This document shows positions 26,203 through 34,530 of a stretch of 42,312 nucleotides of DNA, in pieces (position 1 is the first letter of the stretch; each line of letters starts with the position of its first letter). Location: contig JAFMKU010000004.1 of NCBI GenBank assembly GCA_017852795.1, forward strand, positions 28,225 to 70,536, written 5' to 3'. Below the pieces are notes generated by a model. It saw only the letters and a list, made by a program, of their open reading frames with translations, did not search any database and had not been told where the DNA came from. Both the position numbers and the translations under genes were made by a program. This DNA comes from Candidatus Neomicrothrix sp. (GTDB taxonomy: Bacteria; Actinomycetota; Acidimicrobiia; Acidimicrobiales; Aldehydirespiratoraceae).

Positions 26203-26721
26203 ATGAACATGCACCGACTGACCGCCATCCTGATCGCTTTTTCCCTGCTCGGAGGTGCGGCCTGCGGCAGCAGCGATGACACTGCTAGCAGCGGTGCCGA
26301 TGATGCAATGATCGAAGCTGTGGTCGAGATGCTGATGCAGGATTCTGACCTGGCCCTCATCGAAGAAGAAGCTCGCTGTGCCGCGGTCAAGGCGGTCGAC
26401 ACCATCGGCCCCGAACTCGCGATGTCCGCGTTTGCTCCTGATTCGGACACCACCGAAAACCTCGACCCCGAAATACAAGGCGAATTCATGACCGCCATGC
26501 TCGACTGTATTGACTTCAACCGGGCCATGGTCGACAGCATGATCGCCGACGGCGCAACCCGAGAAGAAGCAGAATGCATGGCTGGTGCCTTCGGAGAAGA
26601 CGAACTGCGTGACCTGGTCTCCATGTCAGCGCTCGGCGAAGACGAAATGGACGAAGAACAGGCCATGATGCTCTTCGCCAGCCTCCTGAGCGCATCCGCC
26701 ACCTGCGGCTTTATGGAGTAG
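26203..26721 (+). CDS. Small secreted acidic lipoprotein
   Basis: 172 aa with a short signal peptide (LTAILIAFSLLGGAAC) and a probable lipidated cysteine at about 21, followed by a Ser/Asp-rich linker. The mature part is helical and acidic, with four cysteines (ARCAAV, LDCID, AECMAG, ATCGF) that could form two disulfides. I do not recognise a named family; similar four-cysteine lipoproteins occur in actinomycetes. It ends 4 bp before the stop of the convergent SDR. Confidence 0.7.
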   Translation: MNMHRLTAILIAFSLLGGAACGSSDDTASSGADDAMIEAVVEMLMQDSDLALIEEEARCAAVKAVDTIGPELAMSAFAPDSDTTENLDPEIQGEFMTAMLDCIDFNRAMVDSMIADGATREEAECMAGAFGEDELRDLVSMSALGEDEMDEEQAMMLFASLLSASATCGFME

Positions 26722-26725
26722 TCGT

Positions 26726-27514
26726 CTAATGCGGGTGCATCCCGCCATCGACCACCATCACCTGACCGGTCATAAAGCTTGACGCGTCGCTGGCCAGGAA
26801 CAACGCGGCCGACGCCAACTCGTCGGCATCGGCCGGACGGCCCATGATCGTGTTGGCCGACATCGACTCGGCCGCGCCCGGGCCCACGTTGCGCACCATG
26901 TCGGTGTCGACCGTGCCCGGAGCCAACGCATTGACCCGGATCCCACGCGGCCCGAGTTCGGCAGCGTGAGATTTGGTCAACGCGTTGAGCCCGGCCTTCA
27001 TCGAGGCGTAGATCCCGACCCCTTTAGAAAACAGGAACGCCCCGACGCTGATCACGTGCACCACTGAACCCTGACCGCTCGCAGTCAGAGGCTCCAGTGC
27101 GGCCTGGGTCAGCAGTGCTGGACCGCGCAGGTTCACCTCGAAACTTTTCTGCCAGACCGACACCGTCTGCTCGCCCACCGCTGCCGCGATCGGATTTGCG
27201 GCGTTGTTGACCAGAATGTCCAACCCACCGAACCGCTCAACCGCAGAAGCAACGAGCAACTCCGGTGTCTCGGCATCACCCATGTTGGCAGCCACCCCCA
27301 ACACGTCGACCGGAACCGACGCCGACGCCGCCAACGCCCGCAAATGGGCTTCGGTCTCAGCTACCGCTTCGGGTTTACGACTCGACACCACCACGTTGGC
27401 TCCTGCCAACACAAACGTCTCGGCGATTGCCCGACCGATCCCTCTCGTACCGCCGGTCACCAACGCGGTGCGTCCCGAAAGGTCGAACAATGCCTGATGT
27501 TGTGCCTGATCCAT
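26726..27514 (-). CDS. SDR-family oxidoreductase
   Basis: 262 aa from MDQAQHQALF. Motifs are TGGTRGIG, NNAANP, VHVISVGAF, GIYASMKAGLNAL (Tyr and Lys), APGTVDTDM, and C-terminal GQVMVVDGGMHPH. SSRKPEAV after strand 2 suggests NADP(H). It resembles the FabG/glucose-dehydrogenase-like SDRs often named after dehydrogenase/reductase member 4. TAGCGT lies seven bases before the ATG (27527-27522), consistent with leaderless expression; the upstream TTG at 27562 is then unlikely. Confidence 0.86.
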   Translation of the reverse strand: MDQAQHQALFDLSGRTALVTGGTRGIGRAIAETFVLAGANVVVSSRKPEAVAETEAHLRALAASASVPVDVLGVAANMGDAETPELLVASAVERFGGLDILVNNAANPIAAAVGEQTVSVWQKSFEVNLRGPALLTQAALEPLTASGQGSVVHVISVGAFLFSKGVGIYASMKAGLNALTKSHAAELGPRGIRVNALAPGTVDTDMVRNVGPGAAESMSANTIMGRPADADELASAALFLASDASSFMTGQVMVVDGGMHPH

Positions 27515-27521
27515 ACCGGTG

Positions 27522-27527
27522 ACGCTA
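27522..27527 (-). promoter_or_regulatory. Candidate -10 element, leaderless start of the 27514 gene
   Basis: TAGCGT, identical to the elements before the genes at 22142 and 28512, ends seven bases before the ATG. Confidence 0.42.
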
Positions 27528-27588
27528 GGGCCCGCCACCTTCGCTGTCGAAGCGATCCGCAATGTGCTCCTAGGTGTTGGCCTTCAGG

Positions 27589-28512
27589 TCAGGCCAGCGC
27601 GTTGAGGAACAACTCGAAGAACCGTTCACCGGGATAATGCGTCACGATCTCCACGTTGGGTTCCCCACCAATGAAACCCAGCCGGTCGACTTCCATCACT
27701 CCCCGATGGCCGCCGTCACCAAACATCACGTTCACATGCAACCGTTGCGTTTCGGCCGGCGCCGGGTCGATGGCGTAGGCCATAGCGATCGGATCGGGAA
27801 GGTCGTCGCCTTCCAACCCGTTCGCCAAACAGAACCGCCGCACCGCCTGAGCGATCGACACTGCGAACCGCGAAAATTCGGTGTCGAGCGCCTTCATCGC
27901 CGCATGGCGTTCGGCATCAACCACCGCCGACGCGATCGAAATGTCCCAGCCCACGAACTCCAACGGCATCCCCGACGAGGTCACCACGTGCGCCGCCTCG
28001 GGATCGGCCCAGAAGTTGAACTCAGCCATGGCGCTGACGTTGCCAGGACCATGCACCCCGGTGCCACCCATCACCACCACCCGCTGCACGGCATCGACGA
28101 TCTCCGGGGCTCGCAACACCGCAGCGGCAACGTTTGACAACGGCCCGAGACAGACCAGCGTGATCTCCCCCGGCGAACCCAGGATCGTGTCAACGATGAC
28201 ATCCACCGCTCGGCCCTCCGCAGGTACTCGGCTGTGCAACGGCAGACCACAATCACCCATGCCGTCCTCGCCGTGAATGTTCTGCGCGGTTTCTAAGGTT
28301 CGCATCACCGGAGTTGCTCGACCGGCGTACACCGGCGTGTTTTCACCGCACAATTCCACCGTGTACAAGGCGTTTTGTACGGCCTGATCGAGACCGACGT
28401 TGCCGCCCACCACCGTCAAAGCTTCCACGTGAATCTCGGGATGGCGAAGCGCCATCACGATCGCCGTGGCATCGTCGCTGGCCGTGTCGGTATCGATCAA
28501 AAATCTGCGCAT
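27589..28512 (-). CDS. Nucleoside hydrolase (IunH/RihB-like) family protein
   Basis: 307 aa. The family's N-terminal calcium motif is present as LIDTDTASDDA, where Asp7, Asp9, Asp13 and Asp14 are kept but the usual P-G is T-A. VVMGGT and MAEFNFWADPEAAHVV are also conserved. At the position of the catalytic-base region (LHDPLA in many members) the sequence reads LPDPIAMA, so Asp is kept and His is replaced by Pro. N-ribosyl hydrolysis is likely the ancestral reaction, but specificity may have changed. TAGCGT lies six bases before the start (28524-28519). It is divergent from ileS. Confidence 0.83.
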   Translation of the reverse strand: MRRFLIDTDTASDDATAIVMALRHPEIHVEALTVVGGNVGLDQAVQNALYTVELCGENTPVYAGRATPVMRTLETAQNIHGEDGMGDCGLPLHSRVPAEGRAVDVIVDTILGSPGEITLVCLGPLSNVAAAVLRAPEIVDAVQRVVVMGGTGVHGPGNVSAMAEFNFWADPEAAHVVTSSGMPLEFVGWDISIASAVVDAERHAAMKALDTEFSRFAVSIAQAVRRFCLANGLEGDDLPDPIAMAYAIDPAPAETQRLHVNVMFGDGGHRGVMEVDRLGFIGGEPNVEIVTHYPGERFFELFLNALA

Positions 28513-28518
28513 ACCCGC

Positions 28519-28524
28519 ACGCTA
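28519..28524 (-). promoter_or_regulatory. Candidate -10 element, leaderless start of the 28512 gene
   Basis: TAGCGT ends six bases before the ATG of the nucleoside-hydrolase-like gene. The whole divergent gap is 70 bp, too short for a T-box in front of ileS. Confidence 0.42.
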
Positions 28525-28569
28525 CATCGTCGGATGAGACACACGGTCCGACCCGGCGGAGCAGGCCGG

Positions 28570-28575
28570 TAGCCT
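28570..28575 (+). promoter_or_regulatory. Candidate -10 element of ileS
   Basis: TAGCCT ends seven bases before ATG 28583, so ileS would be leaderless and without an mRNA leader that could hold a T-box. Confidence 0.42.
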
Positions 28576-28582
28576 TGCCCCG

Positions 28583-31500
28583 ATGAGCAGCGACCACACC
28601 TCGCCGAACCGGACGCCTTACCCCCACGTCGAAAGCCCCAACCTCCCCGAAATCGAAAGCCGGGTGCTGGCTCGGTGGAGTGAACAGGCAACGTTCGAAA
28701 GCAGCGTCAACGACCGCAGCCTCGACGACGAATACGTGTTCTACGACGGTCCCCCGTTCGCCAACGGCCTCCCCCATCACGGCCATCTGCTCACCGGTTA
28801 TGTCAAAGACGTCGTTCCCCGCTACCAGACGATGAAAGGCAAACGGGTCGAGCGCCGCTTCGGTTGGGACTGTCACGGGCTTCCCGCCGAGATGGAAGCC
28901 GAGAAGGAACTTCCGGTGAGCGGGCGGGCGTCGATCATCGAATACGGCATCGAACGCTTCAACGAGTACTGCCGCACCTCGGTACTCAAATACACCCAAG
29001 AGTGGGAAAAGACCGTTACTCGCCAAGCCCGCTGGGTTGACTTCGACAACGACTACAAGACCATGGACCTCGACTACATGGAGTCGGTCATGTGGGCGTT
29101 CAAACAACTCTGGGACAAAGGGCTGATCTATCAGGCCAACCGGGTCCTTCCTTACAGCTGGGGGGCCGAAACTCCGCTGTCGAACCACGAGATCCGGCTC
29201 GACGACGCCACCCGCCCCCGACAGGATCCGGCGGTCACCGTAGCTTTCCAACTCGACGACCCTTCGACGCTCCCCGGTAACCCGGAACGCAGCGCGGCCA
29301 TCTTGGCCTGGACCACCACCCCATGGACGTTGCCGTCGAACCTGGCGCTGGCCGTCGGGCCCGACCTTGACTACACCGTGATGGCCGACCCCGACGGCAA
29401 CCGGTACCTCCTCGGAACTGCCGCCATCGATAACTACGCCAAGCAGCTCGAAACCTTCGAACCGGTCGGCACGGTTACCGGCCGCGACCTCATCGGGCTC
29501 AGTTACCAGCCGCTGTTTCCGTACTTTGCCGACATGGCCCATGTTGACCCGGACAAAGCGCACCACGGAACCAACCGGGCGTTCGTGGTGCTCGGTGGTG
29601 ACTTCATCGACACCGCCGAAGGAACCGGGATCGTTCACATGGCCCCCGGTTTTGGCGAAGACGACCAACGGGTGGTCGGCGAAGCCGGGATCGGGATCGT
29701 CGTGCCCGTCGACGACTCCGGGTGTTTCACCGACGAGGTCGTCGACTTCGCCGGGCAGAACGTCATCGAAGCCAACAGCGACATCATCCGTCACCTGCGC
29801 GACCACTCACAGTTGGTGCGTCACGACAGCTACACCCACAACTATCCCCACTGCTGGCGCACCGACACCCCGATCATCTACCGGGCCATGCCGTCGTGGT
29901 ACGTGAAAGTCACCGACATTCGAGACCGGTTGCTCGAAACCAACCAGCAGATCAACTGGGTGCCGGGACACATCCAAGATGGACGGTTCGGTCAGTGGCT
30001 AGCTGGCGCCCGCGACTGGTCGATTAGCCGCAACCGGTTCTGGGGATCCCCCATTCCGGTGTGGATCAGCGACAACCCCGACTATCCCCGCACCGATGTG
30101 TACGGCAGCCTCGACGAACTCGAAGCCGACTTTGGGGTACGTCCCACCAACCTGCACCGTCCGTTCATCGACGAACTGGTCCGGCCCAACCCGGACGACC
30201 CCACCGGGCAGTCGATGATGCGCCGAGTCCCTGAGGTGCTCGACTGCTGGTTCGAGTCCGGGTCGATGCCGTTCGCTCAAGTCCACTACCCGTTCGAAAA
30301 CAAAGACTGGTTCGACGAACACTTCCCGGCCGACTTCATTGTCGAATACATCAACCAGAGCCGGGGCTGGTTCTACACGCTGCACGTGCTGGCTACCGCC
30401 CTGTTCGACCGGCCCGCGTTCCAGAACGTGATCTGTCACGGGATCCTGCTCGCCGATGATGGAGCGAAACTCTCCAAGAAGCTACGCAACTACACCGAAC
30501 CCGACGAGATCTTCGAAAAGCAGGGTTCTGACGCGCTTCGTTGGTATTTCATGTCGACCAACATTGTTCGTGGTGGCGACACCCGAATCTCGGATCAGGC
30601 CATCGACGACGTGGTTCGCCAAGTCATCCTGCCAATCTGGAACGCCTATTCGTTCTTTACGCTCTACGCCAACGTCGAAGGCCATCAGGCCACGTTCCGG
30701 ACCCACATCGGCGACGACGGCGACCAACTCGACCGTTACATCTTGGCCAAAGTCGGGCAGCTCGTAAGCGCAGTCGAAACCCACATGGATGCCTACGACC
30801 TGCCCGGGGCCGCTACCGAAATCCAGTCGTTCATTGACGCGCTCAACAACTGGTACATCCGTCGCAGCCGAAACCGTTTCTGGGGTACCGGCGACAGCAG
30901 CGGCGCCGATCGGGAAGGCCTCGACACGCTCTACACCGTGCTGGTCACGTTGGTGCAGGTGGCGGCACCGTTCCTGCCGATGATCACCGAGGAAATCTGG
31001 ACCGGGTTGGCGAGCAATGACCCGGACCTGCCGCCGTCGGTGCACCTGTCGAACTGGCCCGACGCCAACGCCTACAACACCGACCCGGTGCTCGTGTCGA
31101 GCATGGACCGCGTGCGAGACGTGGCCTCAGCCGGCCTGCGTCTCCGCGAAGAACAAGGGCTGCGAGTTCGGTTGCCGCTGGCCTCGGTGACCGTCGCCGG
31201 ACGCGACGCATCGACGTTGGAACCGTTGTCCGAACTGCTGCGTGACGAACTCAACGTCAAAGCCGTCCATCTCACTGAAGACATCGGCAGTCTGGCCACG
31301 TTCGTGCTCCGGCCCGACGGCAAGACGCTTGGTCCGCGACTCGGCAAAGACGTACAGACCGTGTTCGCGGCGGCCCGAGACGGGGCGTGGGAAAGCGCCG
31401 ACGATGGCAGCGTCCTCATCGCCGGTCACCGATTGACCACCGACGAGTACGAACTCGGACTGGTTTCACCCGAAGGTGTGGTCGCGGCTGCGCTGCGCTC

Positions 31501-31810
31501 CAACGATGCCGTGGTCAGCCTCGACACCGAACGCACCCCTGAACTCGAAGCCGAAGGTCTCGCCCGTGACCTCGTCCGCGAGATCCAAAACGCCCGCAAA
31601 GCCGACGAGTTGGTGGTGACCGACCGGATCGACGTTTGGGTCGATGTGGCCGCCGACGATCTGGTTGCCGCCATCGAAACCCACCGGGCCTACATTGCCG
31701 AACAGGTCCTCGCCGAGTCGATCACTCTGGGCGCCGGTGACGACGCTCTTCGAGTCCACGATGCCCACGTCGCCGGCGAACCGCTCCGGTTCACGTTGCG
31801 AGTTCACTAA
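28583..31810 (+). CDS. ileS: Isoleucyl-tRNA synthetase
   Basis: 1075 aa, class I synthetase charging tRNA-Ile. The HIGH motif appears as HHGH (65-68) in PFANGLPHHGHLL, the KMSKS motif as KLSKK (629-633). The editing (CP1) region includes WTTTPWTLPSN and GTGIVHMAPGFGEDD. SWYVKVT, INWVPGHIQDGRFGQWL and WCISRNRFWG-like WSISRNRFWGSPIPVW are typical of IleS. The long form and motif variants match the eukaryote-like IleS2 group, which is known to be less sensitive to mupirocin; that property is an inference here. The C-terminal part ends in FTLRVH without a zinc finger. It probably serves the whole cell as the housekeeping enzyme. Confidence 0.95.
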   Translation: MSSDHTSPNRTPYPHVESPNLPEIESRVLARWSEQATFESSVNDRSLDDEYVFYDGPPFANGLPHHGHLLTGYVKDVVPRYQTMKGKRVERRFGWDCHGLPAEMEAEKELPVSGRASIIEYGIERFNEYCRTSVLKYTQEWEKTVTRQARWVDFDNDYKTMDLDYMESVMWAFKQLWDKGLIYQANRVLPYSWGAETPLSNHEIRLDDATRPRQDPAVTVAFQLDDPSTLPGNPERSAAILAWTTTPWTLPSNLALAVGPDLDYTVMADPDGNRYLLGTAAIDNYAKQLETFEPVGTVTGRDLIGLSYQPLFPYFADMAHVDPDKAHHGTNRAFVVLGGDFIDTAEGTGIVHMAPGFGEDDQRVVGEAGIGIVVPVDDSGCFTDEVVDFAGQNVIEANSDIIRHLRDHSQLVRHDSYTHNYPHCWRTDTPIIYRAMPSWYVKVTDIRDRLLETNQQINWVPGHIQDGRFGQWLAGARDWSISRNRFWGSPIPVWISDNPDYPRTDVYGSLDELEADFGVRPTNLHRPFIDELVRPNPDDPTGQSMMRRVPEVLDCWFESGSMPFAQVHYPFENKDWFDEHFPADFIVEYINQSRGWFYTLHVLATALFDRPAFQNVICHGILLADDGAKLSKKLRNYTEPDEIFEKQGSDALRWYFMSTNIVRGGDTRISDQAIDDVVRQVILPIWNAYSFFTLYANVEGHQATFRTHIGDDGDQLDRYILAKVGQLVSAVETHMDAYDLPGAATEIQSFIDALNNWYIRRSRNRFWGTGDSSGADREGLDTLYTVLVTLVQVAAPFLPMITEEIWTGLASNDPDLPPSVHLSNWPDANAYNTDPVLVSSMDRVRDVASAGLRLREEQGLRVRLPLASVTVAGRDASTLEPLSELLRDELNVKAVHLTEDIGSLATFVLRPDGKTLGPRLGKDVQTVFAAARDGAWESADDGSVLIAGHRLTTDEYELGLVSPEGVVAAALRSNDAVVSLDTERTPELEAEGLARDLVREIQNARKADELVVTDRIDVWVDVAADDLVAAIETHRAYIAEQVLAESITLGAGDDALRVHDAHVAGEPLRFTLRVH

Positions 31811-31837
31811 GTCACTGGTTTCACCGGAGCCTCACCC

Positions 31838-32728
31838 ATGCCGTATCAACTCGCCGCGCTGACGGCTGCGGCCCTCTGGGCGACCTCCAGCCTGATCGCC
31901 GCCGACCCGGTCCGCCGGATCGGTGGACCGAGATTTACTCGACTCCGGATGATCGTGGTCAGTGCCGAACTGCTGATCTTGGCTACCGTTACCGGCGCCT
32001 GGGATTCGTTGGCTTTCGATGACGTTGGGCTGGTCGGATTGTCGGGTCTGGTAGGGCTCACCATCGGCGACATCGCCTTGTTCACCGCCATGTCGCAGAT
32101 GGGGCCGCGGCGCACCTCGGTGGTGTTCACCGCCAACGCCCCGCTGGCCGCCATCGGTGGCATCTGGCTTTTCGACGAAGCGTTCGGTCTGGGTTCTGGT
32201 ACCGGCGCAGTGTTGACCGTGGCCGGCATCGTGATGGCGGTGGTCTACGGCGGCCGTCGAAGCGCCAACGATACGTTCGAACGGATCGAAGGCTCCATGA
32301 CCAGCGGGATCGTTTGGGCTTCGATCGGCGCCATCGGACAGGCGGTGGGTGCGCTGGCAGCCAAACCGGTGCTCGACAGCGGCGCCGACACTCTGGCGGT
32401 TGCCGCGACTCGAGCTGTGATCGCCACCGTCGCCATGTGGATCGTGGCGCAACCAACCGATCGATGGCTCGGATCGAGCCGCAATGGACCGGTGAACGGT
32501 CAGGACTGGGTTCGCATCGTGTTCAGCGGAACGATCGCCATGGTGATCGGACAGTCGCTGGTGCTGTACGCCCTCGGTCACGGTGACGCCGGCGTCACCA
32601 CCATCTTGTCGTCCACCACTCCAGTGCTGTTGCTACCGGCACTGTGGGTCCTGACCCGTCGGCCTCCGGCAATCCAAGCCTGGATCGGCGCGCTGCTGTC
32701 GGTAGCCAGAACCGCGCTACTGATCTAA
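31838..32728 (+). CDS. EamA/DMT-family transporter
   Basis: 296 aa with about ten hydrophobic helices in two homologous halves (the second starts near MTSGIVWASIGAIGQAVGALA). GLTIGDIALFTAMSQMGPRRTSVVFTANAPLAAI in the first half and GTIAMVIGQSLVLYALG with TTILSSTTPVLLLPALW in the second match the EamA pattern. Likely exporter or importer of small metabolites; substrate unknown. GGAG before the ATG gives a ribosome binding site, and ileS ends 27 bp upstream, so the two may be co-transcribed. Confidence 0.85.
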   Translation: MPYQLAALTAAALWATSSLIAADPVRRIGGPRFTRLRMIVVSAELLILATVTGAWDSLAFDDVGLVGLSGLVGLTIGDIALFTAMSQMGPRRTSVVFTANAPLAAIGGIWLFDEAFGLGSGTGAVLTVAGIVMAVVYGGRRSANDTFERIEGSMTSGIVWASIGAIGQAVGALAAKPVLDSGADTLAVAATRAVIATVAMWIVAQPTDRWLGSSRNGPVNGQDWVRIVFSGTIAMVIGQSLVLYALGHGDAGVTTILSSTTPVLLLPALWVLTRRPPAIQAWIGALLSVARTALLI

Positions 32729-32760
32729 GAAATGGTGGTTGAACCCGAGACCGCTGGCCA

Positions 32761-33729
32761 CTACTGATCGAGACGTTTGCCGGTCTCGGTCAAGTTGATA
32801 TCCCAAAGCACCTTTTCGAGAGCGTCGCTGGCCATGATCGACGAGTAACGCAGCGGGTTTTCCGCCGTGACCGTCGACGGGATCGGTGACAGGATCGTCC
32901 ACGGAGTCGGATGGGCGAACTGCACCACCGAATACCGGTCGCCGGACTGGCCCGGAGCCGAAACCACCCGGTGAATACCCGACGGGATCACACCGTTGCT
33001 GATCCGTTCCAACATCATCCCGGTGTTGATGATCGCCCGACCATCCGGAGCCGACGCGTCGACCCAATCGTCACCGATCCGTACCTGCAACCCCGCGGCG
33101 GTTGCTCTCGGCAACGCGGTGATCAGGTTGATGTCAGCGTGCTCACCGGCCCAAACATGCTGCTCGTCGGGGGCCTGATCCATTGACGGATAGTGAATGG
33201 CTCGGGTCAGCGTGGCGCTGTCGTTCATCATCTCATCGAAGAACGACGGATGCGCCCCCAACCCTTCAGCGATGATCCGCAGCACCCGACGCTGCAAGTC
33301 GGCCACCGACTGGTGGAAGGTCATCAGGAGTTTGGCGATGCCGGGCAGGTCGCCTTCGGGCAGCATCGGTTCGCCATACCGATGCGGGTACCGGTCCCGC
33401 AACGGATGACCGATCCCCAACGGGGCACCCCAGTTGAGCATCTCTTTCCAGTCGGGAACGTCGGCCACCGCGGCGGTCTCTACCAGCAGGCCGGTGTAAC
33501 CGTTCTGCCCTTTGCTTCCCGGCACGACGTAGCGATCTTTGTGATCTTGGGGAAGCGAGAAGAACGCCTCCAGTTGAGCGTAGGCCTCGTCGATCAACAC
33601 CACCGGAAGGTCGTGTTCGACGTAGACGAACCCGGTTGCCAGGCTCCGACGAACTCCGTCTACCACCGCAGCGCGCTGCTCGGAAGAACCCTGCTCAAAG
33701 GCCAGAAGGTCAACATCAAGAATTTCCAC
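32761..33729 (-). CDS. Isopenicillin-N-synthase-like 2-oxoglutarate/Fe(II) oxygenase
   Basis: 322 aa. Jelly-roll iron oxygenase with the N-terminal IPNS-type domain (LATGFVYVEHDL, and YTGLLVE). The iron-binding triad is visible as GEHADI (His197, Asp199) and GIHRVV (His253). RYSVVQF (Arg265, Ser267) is the 2-oxoglutarate carboxylate motif. Such proteins hydroxylate or desaturate small molecules; some make ethylene or gibberellin-like products. No beta-lactam context exists here, so the family name should not be taken as function. Start is GTG with TAGGGT six bases upstream (33741-33736). It is convergent with the EamA gene. Confidence 0.87.
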   Translation of the reverse strand: MEILDVDLLAFEQGSSEQRAAVVDGVRRSLATGFVYVEHDLPVVLIDEAYAQLEAFFSLPQDHKDRYVVPGSKGQNGYTGLLVETAAVADVPDWKEMLNWGAPLGIGHPLRDRYPHRYGEPMLPEGDLPGIAKLLMTFHQSVADLQRRVLRIIAEGLGAHPSFFDEMMNDSATLTRAIHYPSMDQAPDEQHVWAGEHADINLITALPRATAAGLQVRIGDDWVDASAPDGRAIINTGMMLERISNGVIPSGIHRVVSAPGQSGDRYSVVQFAHPTPWTILSPIPSTVTAENPLRYSSIMASDALEKVLWDINLTETGKRLDQ

Positions 33730-33735
33730 CGCTTT

Positions 33736-33745
33736 ACCCTAGCCT
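33736..33745. promoter_or_regulatory. Overlapping divergent -10 elements
   Basis: TAGGGT on the minus strand (33741-33736) and TAGCCT on the plus strand (33740-33745) share the bases around CTAG. The first would drive the oxygenase as a leaderless message, the second the DDN-type gene with a leader of about 30 bases. RNA polymerase could occupy only one at a time. Confidence 0.4.
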
Positions 33746-33782
33746 TGGCGACGAGACGGCTCTTCACCTGAGGATGATCATT

Positions 33783-34271
33783 ATGGCCAAGCAACCACGT
33801 ACCCCAAAACCACGAGGTTCCGCCGATGGAATCCTGGCTGCCATCGTGACCAATGACTGGTTCCGCAAGGTCGCCCCGAAAACAATCCCGGCCTTTCATC
33901 AGGCGATGAACCGTCTCACCCGAGGTCGGTTCGTGCCCGGCGCGGCGCTGGTATTGCACACCACCGGAGCCAAAACCGGTCAGCCTCGCACCACCCCGCT
34001 GGAAGCAACCTCGGGCCCTGATGGCACCTGGGTGCTGGTTGGCAGCAACTTTGCCCGCGAGTTTCACCCGGCGTGGACCAGCAACCTGATCGCTAACCCC
34101 GAATGCGAAATCGTGGTGCGGGGCCGGCGCCGGGCGATGACCGCCGAACTTTTGGAAGGGCCCGCCCGAGATATCGGTTGGCAGCAGGCTCTCGACCATT
34201 TCGGGGCCTGGGACGCCTACACCGACATCACCAACCGCGAATTTCGGATCTTTCGTCTTTCGCCCCGCTAA
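33783..34271 (+). CDS. DDN-type F420-dependent nitroreductase-family protein
   Basis: 162 aa from the third ATG of a small cluster, chosen because GAGG stands about nine bases upstream. The split-beta-barrel family (PF04075, TIGR00026) is recognised by LVLHTTGAKTGQPRTTPLEA, WVLVGSNFAREFHPAWTSNLIANPECEIVV and the C-terminal REFRIFRL. In mycobacteria relatives bind F420 and reduce quinones or nitroimidazoles. Together with two luciferase-like genes this implies that the host makes F420. Confidence 0.87.
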   Translation: MAKQPRTPKPRGSADGILAAIVTNDWFRKVAPKTIPAFHQAMNRLTRGRFVPGAALVLHTTGAKTGQPRTTPLEATSGPDGTWVLVGSNFAREFHPAWTSNLIANPECEIVVRGRRRAMTAELLEGPARDIGWQQALDHFGAWDAYTDITNREFRIFRLSPR

Positions 34272-34291
34272 ACCCCGCCGGCAAGAACGCG

Positions 34292-34372
34292 ATATTCACA
34301 GCGTTGCCAAATTACACACACCCTGTGAATAACCCCCTGAGTGCCCCAACTTTTCGGGTTTTGTCATCCACA
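34292..34372. promoter_or_regulatory. Three DnaA-box-like sites upstream of nrdAB
   Basis: Relative to TTATNCACA: 34292-34300 reads ATATTCACA (one mismatch), 34324-34332 reads TTATTCACA on the minus strand (perfect), and 34364-34372 reads TCATCCACA (one mismatch). The first two also form an 8-bp inverted repeat, ATTCACAG (34294-34301) with CTGTGAAT (34323-34330). In E. coli DnaA is known to act at nrdAB, so a similar control is plausible. Confidence 0.5.
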
Positions 34373-34384
34373 GCGGAAGTTCTT

Positions 34385-34441
34385 AAGGGCCCAGATTGCG
34401 CTCTATGACTGGGATCCGGTAGCGTTAGAGATCTGGCCCTT
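34385..34441 (+). promoter_or_regulatory. Long three-tier hairpin in the nrd upstream region
   Basis: AAGGGCCCAGAT (34385-34396) pairs with ATCTGGCCCTT (34431-34441) with one bulged C. After a TGCG bulge, CTCTA (34401-34405) pairs with TAGAG (34426-34430), and ACTGG (34408-34412) with CCGGT (34416-34420) around a GAT loop. It could be an RNA structure, a terminator of transcripts from the DDN-type gene, or a protein site. Confidence 0.6.
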
Positions 34442-34472
34442 GACGGACATGTAATTACTGGACTGTACTTAC

Positions 34473-34504
34473 ATACCCGTCCTCTTTGAGGCCGGAACGG
34501 GTAT
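34473..34504 (+). promoter_or_regulatory. Second leader hairpin, anti-repeat to the 8-bp units
   Basis: ATACCCGT (34473-34480) pairs perfectly with ACGGGTAT (34497-34504); CC/GG extends the stem past a bulged A. The right arm overlaps the first tandem unit, so other units with GGGTA could compete for the same left arm. Confidence 0.55.
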
Positions 34505-34530
34505 ACGGGTAAATGGGTACACGGGTAGAT
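34499..34530 (+). repeat. Four tandem 8-bp units GGGTANAY
   Basis: GGGTATAC, GGGTAAAT, GGGTACAC and GGGTAGAT follow one another without gaps, all ending upstream of the nrdA start by about 60 bases. Positions 1-5 and 7 are constant, which looks like selection or recent expansion with drift at positions 6 and 8. Confidence 0.8.

Noticed and set aside
28343-29806. Minus-strand open frame of 487 codons over ileS
   Set aside because: Antisense to the strongly conserved N-terminal half of IleS; composition is a shadow of it.
32761-33729. Beta-lactam biosynthesis
   Set aside because: The gene is a generic IPNS-fold oxygenase; no ACV synthetase or acyltransferase is nearby.
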